From: Anaerolineae bacterium | Lineage (GTDB): Bacteria > Chloroflexota > Anaerolineae > Aggregatilineales > Phototrophicaceae | DNA length: 64,000 bases | Reading direction: 5' to 3' | NCBI GenBank assembly: GCA_022820665.1 | Contig: JAJEFB010000036.1 | Span: forward strand, 124,001-188,000 | Part shown: positions 35,087-43,491 of the stretch, piece by piece | Position numbering within the stretch: position 1 is the stretch's first letter | Layout of the letters: each line of letters opens with the position of its first letter | The notes under the pieces: model-generated | Told to the model about the DNA's origin: nothing | The model's database searches: none | The model's input: only the letters and a program-made list of their open reading frames with translations | Made by a program: the position numbers and the translations under genes

Positions 35087-36292
35087 TCAAACGAAGGCGT
35101 TCAATCCCGTTAGCTCCCGACCCACCAACAGCAGGTTAACTTCATTTGTACCTTCATAAGTATAGATGATTTCAGCATCGAGCATGAGCCGAGCGATGTG
35201 ATTTTCGATAATGATTCCGTTGCCGCCCAGACACTCGCGCGCCAACTGCGTCACGTAGCGCGCTTTGCGGGCATTGTTATATTTCGCCATTGACGCTGTG
35301 CCGGCGTTGAGCAAGCCACGGTTGATAAGATGAGAGAGCTGTAGACAGAGCGTTTGCATCAGCGTGACTTCGGTGGCCATCTCGACCAGTTTCTGTTGAA
35401 TCAACTGGAAACCGGCGATTGGCTTGCCAAATTGCTCGCGCGCCTTGGTATACTTCAAGGCCAGTTCAAATGCGCCCGCGGCGACGCCCGCGGCTTCCCA
35501 AGCCACACCATATCGCCCGACTCCCAATACTTGCGCCATATCCCTAAAGCGATTGACGTGCGCCAGTCTGTTCTCTTTCGGCACGAATACCTCGTCGAGC
35601 GTGATATCGGCATTGAGTACCGCCCGCTTGCCAACCTTGCCCCAGATATCGTTGATGGCGACGCCCTCGGTTCCCCCCGGGTCCTCGATGACAAAACCGC
35701 CGAAGTTCCCGCTATCCTCGTCTCGCGCCCAAATGATCAGGATGTCCGAGATCGACGCGTTGCCGATCCAGCGCTTGGCGCCATTGAGAACGAAACCGTC
35801 GCCGGATTTTCGAGCGGTGGTCTTGACCTGGGCGGCGTTGGAACCAACATCGGGTTCGGTCAAGGCAAAAGCGCCGATCTTCTCCAGCTTGACCATGTCC
35901 GGCAGCCAACGGGCTTTCTGCTCTTCGTCCCCCAACATGCCGATCGAGCCCATTGCCAAGCCAGAATGCACGCCGTAAAAGGTGCTGATACTGCCATCGC
36001 CCTTGCCCAACTCGTACATGACCAAACCCATCTCGACAAAATCCAGCCCGGCCGCGCCATGCTCGAAAAGCGGACCGCCGATGATGGGCAAGTTGACAAT
36101 CTTGCGGGCGATTTCCCAGGGAAATTCGGCTTTTTCCCAATAGGGATTGATATTGGGGGTGACCTCCGTTTCGACGAAGTCGCGCACTTCCTGCCGCAGC
36201 GCTTTTTGCTTGTCGCTGAAGTGCATATCGCAATTGTAGAAGTCAAAACCAGTAATGAGCGTTTCGCCTTGTTTTTCCAGAGTCATTTGCAT
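35087..36292 (-). CDS. Acyl-CoA dehydrogenase (glutaryl-CoA-dehydrogenase-like)
   Basis: A 401-residue FAD enzyme that oxidises acyl-CoA to enoyl-CoA. It has the signature FALTEPDVGSNAAQVKTTA, the flavin-site W-I-G-N-A, REQFGKPIAGFQLIQQKL, and the end segment I-Y-T-Y-E-G-T-N-E-V-N, whose Glu is the catalytic base in glutaryl-CoA-type members. That base position and the R-x-x-x-G-G-N-G-I motif favour a glutaryl- or short-chain-like enzyme. An AAGGTG lies before the ATG at 36292. An MFS gene diverges from it. A nearly identical 5' fragment is found at 37798-37975. Confidence 0.9.
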   Translation of the reverse strand: MQMTLEKQGETLITGFDFYNCDMHFSDKQKALRQEVRDFVETEVTPNINPYWEKAEFPWEIARKIVNLPIIGGPLFEHGAAGLDFVEMGLVMYELGKGDGSISTFYGVHSGLAMGSIGMLGDEEQKARWLPDMVKLEKIGAFALTEPDVGSNAAQVKTTARKSGDGFVLNGAKRWIGNASISDILIIWARDEDSGNFGGFVIEDPGGTEGVAINDIWGKVGKRAVLNADITLDEVFVPKENRLAHVNRFRDMAQVLGVGRYGVAWEAAGVAAGAFELALKYTKAREQFGKPIAGFQLIQQKLVEMATEVTLMQTLCLQLSHLINRGLLNAGTASMAKYNNARKARYVTQLARECLGGNGIIIENHIARLMLDAEIIYTYEGTNEVNLLLVGRELTGLNAFV

Positions 36293-36513
36293 TTCACCTT
36301 AATCGAATCTCCATTTGATTGAGCATATCATTTATGCTACCGCGATTCAATTCGATGCTTCGTATGCTTTGCCAGCGTCGCTGCAAATGCGGCAAATATT
36401 ACATCAGTCTAAATCCGCAAAATTGGTACAAATTCGCATGTACGAAATCTGTGTTACGAAGCGTCTAAACGCAATCATCAATCGAATACGCCCGTAGCCG
36501 GGCAGGCGAAATT

Positions 36514-37698
36514 GTGACTAAACTCGCTGGCTTGCGCAGGAATTCCTCTTCTGTACAACTGATCGCGCTGCAATTCTTCAGTCTGGCGGGGGTCGGCATC
36601 GTATCGCCCTACGTCAATGTCTATCTCAGCGACATCGAATTTTCCGGCGTATTGATAGGCACGCTGGCGAGTCTGGGCGCGACTCTAACGTTAATCATCA
36701 CGCCTGTCTTTACTCTCATCGCCGACCGGCGGCTGCTACATCGGCGGCTGCTGATGCTTTACCTAACCGGCTTTGCGCTGGCGAATTTCATTTTCGCCAG
36801 CACGCACGCTCAACTGCTGGTAATCATTGCGGTGTTGTTGATCAAGGTTACGGTCAGCCCCAGCCTGACGCTTGGCATGCAACTCACGATGGCGCTGCTG
36901 ATCCAAAGCAAGAAGGCGATACTGGGAAAAGTGCGAGCATTCGCCTCGCTTGGATTCGCCCTGGCGAGCCTGACTGCGGGGACCCTCATTGCAGCCGGTG
37001 GATACCCGCTGCTCTATGCGGTCGGGGTCATCTTCGCATTGGTGAGCATTCAAATGGCAACTGTCTTCCCGGACAAACCAAAAGGGAAAGTGCAAGCTGA
37101 CCCAGCGCCGAAGCAGCCTCGCAATCGAGGCTTTTATGTACTCGCCCTCTGCCAATTCTTCGTTACGATTGGAACTTACAATTCCTACAGTTTTTTGTAT
37201 ATCCACTTGCGAGATTATCTTGGCGTCAACACAATGGACATTGGCATCTGGGCAGCTATTCTGGCTGCCTTGGAAATCCCTTCTCTCTATCTGTTGGACG
37301 CTGTCCTGCCAAAGCTGCGCATTCGAATTGTCTACATTGTCAGTATACTGGGCATCGCCTTATTCACCTTTTCACTTGGCTTGGTACCGAACTTGACGGT
37401 GCTGGCGCTTCTGCTGGTCTTTAGGGGCATTGTCTGGCCCTGCTTTCATCTTTCGTCATTCCGCTTGGTGAACGCGATCAGCCATCCCCGCAACGCCGCC
37501 ACCAACCAGGCCATCCTGCAAGTAACCATGCCGAGTACAGCGCTACTGCTGACTGGCTCGCTCTTCGGCTGGACTTACGACAATTTGGGATCGAACGCAT
37601 TCTTTGCCTTTTGCTCGCTTGCCTGCCTGGCAGGCATGTTCATAGTCATCGCCGGTTTCAGACTCTTTGATGTCCGCAATTGCGTAGAGCGAACTTAA
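36514..37698 (+). CDS. MFS transporter, copy 1
   Basis: A 394-residue membrane protein with twelve predicted helices of the MFS_1-like group. Landmarks: the first-helix segment L-A-G-V-G-I-V-S-P-Y-V-N-V-Y-L, the loop between helices 2 and 3 with RLLHRRLL, a basic central loop (DKPKGKVQADP), and the end L-L-T-G-S-L-F-G-W-T-Y-D-N-L-G. The start is a GTG with a weak ribosome site. It is paralogous to the gene at 38334, and each lies beside a copy of the acyl-CoA dehydrogenase start. Substrate unknown. Confidence 0.85.
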   Translation: MTKLAGLRRNSSSVQLIALQFFSLAGVGIVSPYVNVYLSDIEFSGVLIGTLASLGATLTLIITPVFTLIADRRLLHRRLLMLYLTGFALANFIFASTHAQLLVIIAVLLIKVTVSPSLTLGMQLTMALLIQSKKAILGKVRAFASLGFALASLTAGTLIAAGGYPLLYAVGVIFALVSIQMATVFPDKPKGKVQADPAPKQPRNRGFYVLALCQFFVTIGTYNSYSFLYIHLRDYLGVNTMDIGIWAAILAALEIPSLYLLDAVLPKLRIRIVYIVSILGIALFTFSLGLVPNLTVLALLLVFRGIVWPCFHLSSFRLVNAISHPRNAATNQAILQVTMPSTALLLTGSLFGWTYDNLGSNAFFAFCSLACLAGMFIVIAGFRLFDVRNCVERT

Positions 37699-37725
37699 AC
37701 AAGCCCAGCGAATTGGGCAGAATCT

Positions 37726-38031
37726 TCACGCAGACAGTGAAATTGGATTGGGGGGACACCTTCTAGCTTGCCCGGCGCTGGGATATTGAATATGCCTCGC
37801 GCCATGCTCGAAAAGCGGACCGCCGATGATGGGCAAGTTGACAATCTTGCGGGCGACTTCCCAGGGAAATTCGGCTTTTTCCCAATAGGGATTGATATTG
37901 GGGGTGACCTCCGTTTCGACGAAGTCGCGCACTTCCTGCCGCAGCGCTTTTTGCTTGTCGTTGAAGTGCATATCGACCTGGTAAAAGTCGAAACCATCGT
38001 AAACGGTCTCCGCATCATTTATCATCGCCAT
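37726..38031 (-). pseudogene. 5' fragment of a duplicated acyl-CoA dehydrogenase
   Basis: The first 80 or so codons match the dehydrogenase at 35087-36292 (F-D-F-Y-x-x-D-M-H-F, Q-K-A-L-R-Q-E-V-R-D-F, PLFEHGA). After that the frame runs into unrelated sequence and stops. Bases 37798-37975 match 36053-36230 with only two mismatches. All FAD and catalytic residues are missing, so no activity is possible. It lies between the two MFS paralogs. Confidence 0.85.
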
Positions 38032-38333
38032 CGGATGTGTTGCCCCCGTTATGTTTTCCTTGCGCTTGAACGCCTTAGCATAGCATCGATAACATAGCGA
38101 TTCAATTTGCTATTGACCCGAACCGAAGCCATAGCGCAGTTGGCAAGAACTCTCGATTCATTTTGTACTTCGGCGCAAGCGGGGGACCATTCGCACTGTT
38201 GGCGACTTGTGATGCCCAATCTCGCCGAGCGCTTGATGAATCAAGATCAACCAGGTAGGATTTGGCGCTCACGAAGCGTCTATCTTGAATCCCGTATAGT
38301 CTTCAGCCCGGCCCCCGGCAGGACCATCGCCTG
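38032..38333. other. Intergenic region upstream of the second MFS gene
   Basis: This 302-bp gap lies between the dehydrogenase fragment and the MFS gene. I see no convincing promoter, hairpin or conserved reading frame. A 75-codon frame at 38107-38334 overlaps the MFS start but has no ribosome site and no recognisable features. Confidence 0.5.
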
Positions 38334-39515
38334 ATGGCAAAACTTCTTTCGATTCATCAACATGGCTTCTCGATTCGGCTGGTATCTTGGCAGTTCCTCA
38401 CCTTTGCCGCGATCGGCATGGCTTGGCCCTATTTCAGTCTGTTGCTGGTTGATCTGGAATTCTCTGGCACGCTAATTGGCACGCTGGCCAGCATCGGCGC
38501 GGTTTTGTCGCTGGTGCTAACGCCCTTGTTCAATCGCATCGCCGACGCGCTCATGCTACATCGTCGCCTGCTGATGATCTATTTGCTCGGTTTTGCCCTG
38601 GCGCTGATCATATTCGCCAGCTCGCGCGAACCGATCGTGGTGATATTCGCCGTTTTGCTGATGCGGGTCACCGTCAGCCCCAGTGTCACGCTGGGCATGC
38701 AGATGACGATGACGCAGTTGCTGCGCCAGGGCAAGGCCATCCTGGGCCAGATGCGTTCCTTCACCGCCATCGGATTTACGGCTTCCAGCTTGGCTGCCGG
38801 GGCTTTGTTCGCGGCTGGCGGCTATCCCTTGCTCTTCTGGACGGGCGCGGTACTGGTGCTGCTGAGCGTGCTGATGTCGACGGTTTTCCCCGCCAAACCC
38901 AAACAGAAGCCGAAAGACGACGGCGCCAGCAAGGCGCCGCGCAATCGCGGCTTTTATGTTTTGATCGCCAGCCAATTCTTCATTATGATGGGCTTCCGCA
39001 ACACCTTTCAATTCATGTTCATCCATTTCAGCGAGAATCTTGCCATTCCTGTCGCCGAGATTGGCATCTGGGCGGCGCTGCTCGCGGCTGCCGAAATCCC
39101 CTTTTTCATTCTGATGGATTCGATTTTGCCGCGTGTACGTATGCGAACGCTATATATCGTCGGCACACTGTGCCTGACCGTCTTCACCCTGTTGCTCGGC
39201 ATCGTTCAGTCGCTCCCGGCGCTAGCGCTGCTGGTGGTGTTCCGCGGCTTTTCCTGGCCCGCGATGAATCTGGCCTCGTATAAGCTGGTTGCCGAAATCA
39301 GCCATCCCGGCAATGTCGCAACCAATCAAGCCATCCTGCAAGTCACCATGCCGAGCGTCGCCGTGCTGTTGACCGGCTCGCTCTTTGGCTGGACCTTTGA
39401 TCATTTGGGGCCGGAAATTTTCTTCGCGCTCTGCGCCCTGGCTTGCGCCATCGGCGCGGCGATCGTGATCGCCGGATACCGATTCTTCGAGGCGAAGCCG
39501 GTCGCAACCGTCTAA
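38334..39515 (+). CDS. MFS transporter, copy 2
   Basis: A 393-residue transporter colinear with the copy at 36514. Shared segments are L-E-F-S-G-T-L-I-G-T-L-A-S-I-G-A, L-M-L-H-R-R-L-L-M, TVSPSVTLGMQ, A-P-R-N-R-G-F-Y-V-L and NQAILQVTMPS. Many other positions differ, so the MFS duplication is older than the nearly identical dehydrogenase fragment beside it. Twelve helices predicted. Substrate unknown; carboxylate or sugar derivatives are both possible. Confidence 0.87.
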   Translation: MAKLLSIHQHGFSIRLVSWQFLTFAAIGMAWPYFSLLLVDLEFSGTLIGTLASIGAVLSLVLTPLFNRIADALMLHRRLLMIYLLGFALALIIFASSREPIVVIFAVLLMRVTVSPSVTLGMQMTMTQLLRQGKAILGQMRSFTAIGFTASSLAAGALFAAGGYPLLFWTGAVLVLLSVLMSTVFPAKPKQKPKDDGASKAPRNRGFYVLIASQFFIMMGFRNTFQFMFIHFSENLAIPVAEIGIWAALLAAAEIPFFILMDSILPRVRMRTLYIVGTLCLTVFTLLLGIVQSLPALALLVVFRGFSWPAMNLASYKLVAEISHPGNVATNQAILQVTMPSVAVLLTGSLFGWTFDHLGPEIFFALCALACAIGAAIVIAGYRFFEAKPVATV

Positions 39516-39618
39516 ATCCAGCCGAACATTCGTTCCGATAACCGATTCCGCTTTAGACAACTGACATTGAGCGTGATATACTCTCGCCGTGTACCCGTCT
39601 CATATTTAGTTGAAAGCC

Positions 39619-40584
39619 ATGTTTGCAAAGTCGAAACGTCGTATGGGCGACCGCTCCCATGTTGAGGAGCAAACACTTCGTTTGTGGCTGCGCATCCGCC
39701 GCAACTGGCAGTTGTATGTCCTGCTCTTCCTGCCCGTGCTTTGGCTGATCGTCTTTCGCTATGCGCCGATGTATGGCGCGCAGATCGCCTTCCGACAATA
39801 TTCGCCAGCCTTCGGCATCGAAGGCAGCCCCTGGGTCGGCTTCGCCAACTTCATACGGTTTTTCAATTCGCCCAAATTTGAACCGGTCATCATCAATACG
39901 CTGGTGCTCAGCTTTTATTCCTTGATCGCCGGCTTCCCCATCCCGATCATCCTGGCGCTGAGCCTGAACCAGGTCAAAACACGCATGTTCCGCAATAGCG
40001 TGCAGATGATCACATACGCGCCGCATTTCATTTCGACTGTAGTGATCGTCGGCATGCTCTTTCAGTTCCTGCACCCGCGCGTTGGCTTCACAGCTGTCAT
40101 CGCGCAGTCCCTGGGGATGCAACCGCCCAATTGGATGGGCGACCCGGGGGCTTTCCGGCATATCTTTGTCTGGTCCGGCGTCTGGCAAGAAATGGGTTTC
40201 GGGGCGATTATCTACCTGGCGGTGCTTTCCACCGTCGACCCTGCCTTGCACGAAGCGGCAGTGGTCGATGGCGCCAACCGCCTGCAGCGCATTCGCTACA
40301 TTGATATCCCGGGTCTGCTGCCGACGGCTATGGTGCTGCTGGTCCTGTCCACGGGACGGGTTCTGGAAGTCGCCTTTGAAAAGGTCTACCTGATGCAGAG
40401 CCCGCTGAACCTCGGCGTCGCCGAGGTGATCAACACCTACGTATACAAGGTCGGGCTGTTGTCGCCGATCCTTGATTTTTCCTATTCGACCGCAATCGGT
40501 CTCTTGAAAGGGATCGTCGGACTGCTGCTTTTGATAACGGTTAATCACGCCGCGCGGCGTCTGACAGAAAACAGTGTCTGGTAG
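39619..40584 (+). CDS. LplB-type polysaccharide/oligosaccharide ABC permease
   Basis: A 321-residue permease of the LplB/YtcP-group importer family. Markers are R-Y-A-P-M-Y-G-A-Q-I-A-F-R, N-T-L-V-L-S-F-Y, PHFISTVVIVGML, the EAA loop L-H-E-A-A-V-V-D-G-A-N-R, and F-E-K-V-Y-L-M-Q, a signature of this subfamily. The ATG at 39619 is chosen; a TTG three codons earlier is possible. It heads a four-gene run (second permease, binding protein, sulfatase). Members of this group import acidic or complex oligosaccharides such as galacturonides. Confidence 0.88.
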   Translation: MFAKSKRRMGDRSHVEEQTLRLWLRIRRNWQLYVLLFLPVLWLIVFRYAPMYGAQIAFRQYSPAFGIEGSPWVGFANFIRFFNSPKFEPVIINTLVLSFYSLIAGFPIPIILALSLNQVKTRMFRNSVQMITYAPHFISTVVIVGMLFQFLHPRVGFTAVIAQSLGMQPPNWMGDPGAFRHIFVWSGVWQEMGFGAIIYLAVLSTVDPALHEAAVVDGANRLQRIRYIDIPGLLPTAMVLLVLSTGRVLEVAFEKVYLMQSPLNLGVAEVINTYVYKVGLLSPILDFSYSTAIGLLKGIVGLLLLITVNHAARRLTENSVW

Positions 40585-40607
40585 CAACTGACGAAGCGGA
40601 GTGGCCG

Positions 40608-41528
40608 ATGGCCTCAATGTCGAGTTACGAGAGCAACATCAACAAGGTTAACGAATCGGCGGTCGACCGTATTTTCATGATGGGTAACACAGCATTTCTG
40701 CTGGTGATTACTATCATCATATTGCTTCCGCTGATTTTCATCGTCAGCGCGTCCTTCAGTTCCGCCGAAGCGGTGATCGCAGGCAGGGTGACCTTGTGGC
40801 CCGTCGACTTCAGCCTGTTGGGCTACGAAACCATCTTCGAGCACAAAAAGGTCTGGAACGGCTTCGCCAACTCGCTCTTTTATACATTTTTTGGCACCAT
40901 TTTCAACGTGTTCATGACCATCATCGCGGCTTATCCCCTGTCTCGGCAGGACCTGGTCGGACGTCGCGTCATCACGATCGCCTTCATCTTCACCATGCTT
41001 TTCAGCGGCGGCTTAATTCCTACCTATATGGTCGTGCGCGATCTGGGCTTGCTCAATACGCGGGCGGCGATGATCCTGCCCACCGGCATCGGCGTCTTTA
41101 ATCTGCTAATCACGATTACCTTCTTCCGCACCACGATTCCGCCCGAGTTGATCGAAGCGGCGCGCATCGACGGCGCCAACGACTTCCGCACTTTCGGCAG
41201 CATCATCCTGCCGCTGGCGCGCCCGATCATCGCCGTGCTGGCTTTATTCTATGCTGTCAACACGCACTGGAACACCTATTTTCAAGCGCTGATTTATCTG
41301 AAGGATCAGGAGCTTTTCCCGTTGCAGCTCGTCCTGCGCGAGATTCTGATACAGAACTCGATTGACGCATCGATGCTCATTGACATCGAAGATCTGGTCG
41401 CGCGCGAGGGTCTGCGCGAACTGCTCAAGTATTCGCTGATTGTGGTCGCAAGCGTGCCGGTCATGATCATCTATCCCTTTGTGCAGAGGCACTTCGTCAA
41501 GGGTATGATGATCGGCTCGGTCAAATAG
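40608..41528 (+). CDS. LplC-type ABC permease
   Basis: A 306-residue permease that pairs with the LplB-type protein. Markers: S-A-S-F-S-S-A-E-A-V near the first loop, F-S-G-G-L-I-P-T-Y, the EAA loop L-I-E-A-A-R-I-D-G-A-N-D, N-T-H-W-N-T-Y-F, and the end V-K-G-M-M-I-G-S-V-K. A GGAG lies before the ATG at 40608. The gap to the first permease is 23 bp. No ATPase is present in the operon. Confidence 0.9.
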   Translation: MASMSSYESNINKVNESAVDRIFMMGNTAFLLVITIIILLPLIFIVSASFSSAEAVIAGRVTLWPVDFSLLGYETIFEHKKVWNGFANSLFYTFFGTIFNVFMTIIAAYPLSRQDLVGRRVITIAFIFTMLFSGGLIPTYMVVRDLGLLNTRAAMILPTGIGVFNLLITITFFRTTIPPELIEAARIDGANDFRTFGSIILPLARPIIAVLALFYAVNTHWNTYFQALIYLKDQELFPLQLVLREILIQNSIDASMLIDIEDLVAREGLRELLKYSLIVVASVPVMIIYPFVQRHFVKGMMIGSVK

Positions 41529-41616
41529 ACTCAAAAGAAGATACGGAAAGGAGTTCCGCTATCGAATGTAACTGCCACCCCTTTTCACCACTTTGATATC
41601 AAGGAAAGGATATGAC

Positions 41617-43266
41617 ATGATTAGGAAGATTTTCGCGTTTGTGCTGCTCGTTGTCTTGCTCGCTGTCCCTCTGACGGCAGCCGGGCAAGATATGGTATCG
41701 GGACCCGGCGAATTCCCCATCGTTGAGGAACCGATTACCCTGAATATCCTGATGCTGGGTCATGCCATCGTCGAAGACTTTAATACCAATACCTTCACCC
41801 ACTGGTATAGCGAACGCACCGGCATTAATCTCAATTTTGATATCGCGCCGCCAAACGAAATGCAGGAAGTGCTCAACCTGACCATCGCCAGCGGCGATCT
41901 GCCCGATATCATCGTCGGCTTCACAGTAGATCCGTCGGCTCTGGCGCTCTTTGGTCCGCAGGGCTTGTTCCTCCCGCTCAGCGACTTGATTGAAGAGCAT
42001 GGGCACTTCATCCACGACGTATTTGCCGGTTCGCCGCAGGTGCGTCCGCTGGTCACCTCGCCCGACGGCGAGATCTACGGCTTGCCCCAGGTCAACGAAT
42101 GCTATCACTGCTTCTACTCGCAGCGCGCCTGGATTAATTCCGATTGGCTGGAGAACGTCGGCATGGGCGTTCCGCAAACCACCGAGGATCTCGTTGATGT
42201 ATTGACCGCCTTCAAAGAGCAAGACGCCAACGGCAATGGCGACCCCAATGACGAGATTCCGCTGGCGGCCGCCACCACCGGCTGGAATGGCAATATCGAT
42301 GGCTTCTTGTTGAACCCCTTCGTCTTGAGCGAGTTCTCCGGACAGAATCGCTTCTTCGAGCAAAACGGCGGCGTGATCTCGCAGACCGTCACTAGCGAAG
42401 GCTATCGCGAGGGCTTGCGTTATCTGAATCAGTTGTTTAGTTTGGGGCTGTTTGGCGAGGAAAGCTTCACCCAGCCGATGGACCAGATCAAGCAGCAGGT
42501 AGAAGGCGGCGACGCGCCGACGATCGGCGTGGTGATTTCCGGCGCGCATCCCAACTTCGCCAATATCGGCGGCGACCGCTGGAAGAAATATGTCGCGGTG
42601 CCCTCGCTGGAAGGACCGACCGGACTGCGCCAGGCGCCCTTCAATCCCTGGGGCGTCGGCTCCGGCCAATGCGTCATCAATAGCCAGACGGAGCATCCTG
42701 TGGCGGCTTTCAAGTGGTGCGATGGCTTGTACGAACGCGAGACGACCTTGCGCTCCGTCTTCGGCATCCCGCAATGGGAAGCGGCGGAAGGCGAAGAGGG
42801 GCAATGGAAATGGGCCGAAGAAGGCGAACCAGCGCTGGGCGGCGATGAATTCGAATCGATCTGGCGCCGTCTTTCCACCTTTGGCTCGCTGCAAAACGTC
42901 CACTGGGCGCAGCGCGGACCCAGCTATCGCCCCAATCACTTGCGTTTGGGCGAGGTTCGTCGCGATGACGCCGCCGGCTTGGAAGTCGTGCTCCTTGAGG
43001 AGACCAGAGTCGCCTACGAGCCTTACGCCCGCGCTATCGAGGATTTGATTCCGCCGCTGGCATTGACCAGAGAGCAAGCAGCTGAGGTCACCGAATTGCG
43101 TTTGGGCATCACCGACTACGTGGCTCAGATGACAGCCGAATTCGTGCTCGGGCGTCAAGATCTCGATGCCGGCTGGGACAACTTCGTCGCCACGCTCGAG
43201 GCCCTGGGCATCAACCGCATGGTGGAGATATACCAGACGGCTTACGACGCACAATATGGCGGGTAG
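41617..43266 (+). CDS. Extracellular solute-binding protein (LplA-like)
   Basis: A 549-residue exported protein. Signal peptide MIRKIFAFVLLVVLLAVPL...A, no lipobox cysteine. The size and the calcium-loop-like D-A-N-G-N-G-D-P-N-D-E segment are typical of the binding proteins that serve LplB/LplC permeases. Other landmarks are LPDIIVGF, P-D-G-E-I-Y-G-L-P and N-P-W-G-V-G-S-G-Q. An AAGGAAAGG lies before the ATG at 41617. The sulfatase downstream suggests a sulfated saccharide as ligand, an inference. Confidence 0.9.
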   Translation: MIRKIFAFVLLVVLLAVPLTAAGQDMVSGPGEFPIVEEPITLNILMLGHAIVEDFNTNTFTHWYSERTGINLNFDIAPPNEMQEVLNLTIASGDLPDIIVGFTVDPSALALFGPQGLFLPLSDLIEEHGHFIHDVFAGSPQVRPLVTSPDGEIYGLPQVNECYHCFYSQRAWINSDWLENVGMGVPQTTEDLVDVLTAFKEQDANGNGDPNDEIPLAAATTGWNGNIDGFLLNPFVLSEFSGQNRFFEQNGGVISQTVTSEGYREGLRYLNQLFSLGLFGEESFTQPMDQIKQQVEGGDAPTIGVVISGAHPNFANIGGDRWKKYVAVPSLEGPTGLRQAPFNPWGVGSGQCVINSQTEHPVAAFKWCDGLYERETTLRSVFGIPQWEAAEGEEGQWKWAEEGEPALGGDEFESIWRRLSTFGSLQNVHWAQRGPSYRPNHLRLGEVRRDDAAGLEVVLLEETRVAYEPYARAIEDLIPPLALTREQAAEVTELRLGITDYVAQMTAEFVLGRQDLDAGWDNFVATLEALGINRMVEIYQTAYDAQYGG

Positions 43267-43491
43267 GCAGACGCAACCCCCCTCTTATTCTCCCCCCATT
43301 GCAATGGGGGGAGATTTGCCCGACCCGTTACAGCGATTGCGAAACGAATCCTCGCGTTCTACTTGTAAGCGTACAATTACGCTGGCGTTGCTCCCCCTCC
43401 CTGATGCTTCGGATTATTTCTCCCGTGAGGCGGGGGACCGAGGGGGCGCTGGGCCAGGGGGTGGGGTTGGCGCGCATGATGCCCAAACCCT
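43267..43491. repeat. Palindrome-rich gap between binding protein and sulfatase genes
   Basis: The gap opens with a perfect 26-bp palindrome at 43289-43314 (arms TCTCCCCCCATTG and its complement). AGCGTA/TACGCT arms follow near 43360, then long C-rich and G-rich tracts around 43391-43470. No coding sequence is evident. It may stabilise the upstream mRNA or reduce readthrough into the sulfatase. Confidence 0.55.

Noticed and set aside
38107..38334. 75-codon plus-strand frame before the second MFS gene
   Set aside because: No ribosome site, no recognisable composition, and it ends on the MFS start codon; kept only as intergenic sequence.
39553..40617. Minus-strand frame of 354 codons
   Set aside because: Antisense to the LplB-type permease; very rich in D, H, Q and R, as expected of a hydrophobic gene read backwards.
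41599..43254. Long minus-strand open frame of 551 codons
   Set aside because: It lies fully antisense to the LplA-like binding-protein gene, whose signal peptide, ribosome site and family landmarks are clear. It shows no recognisable domain.
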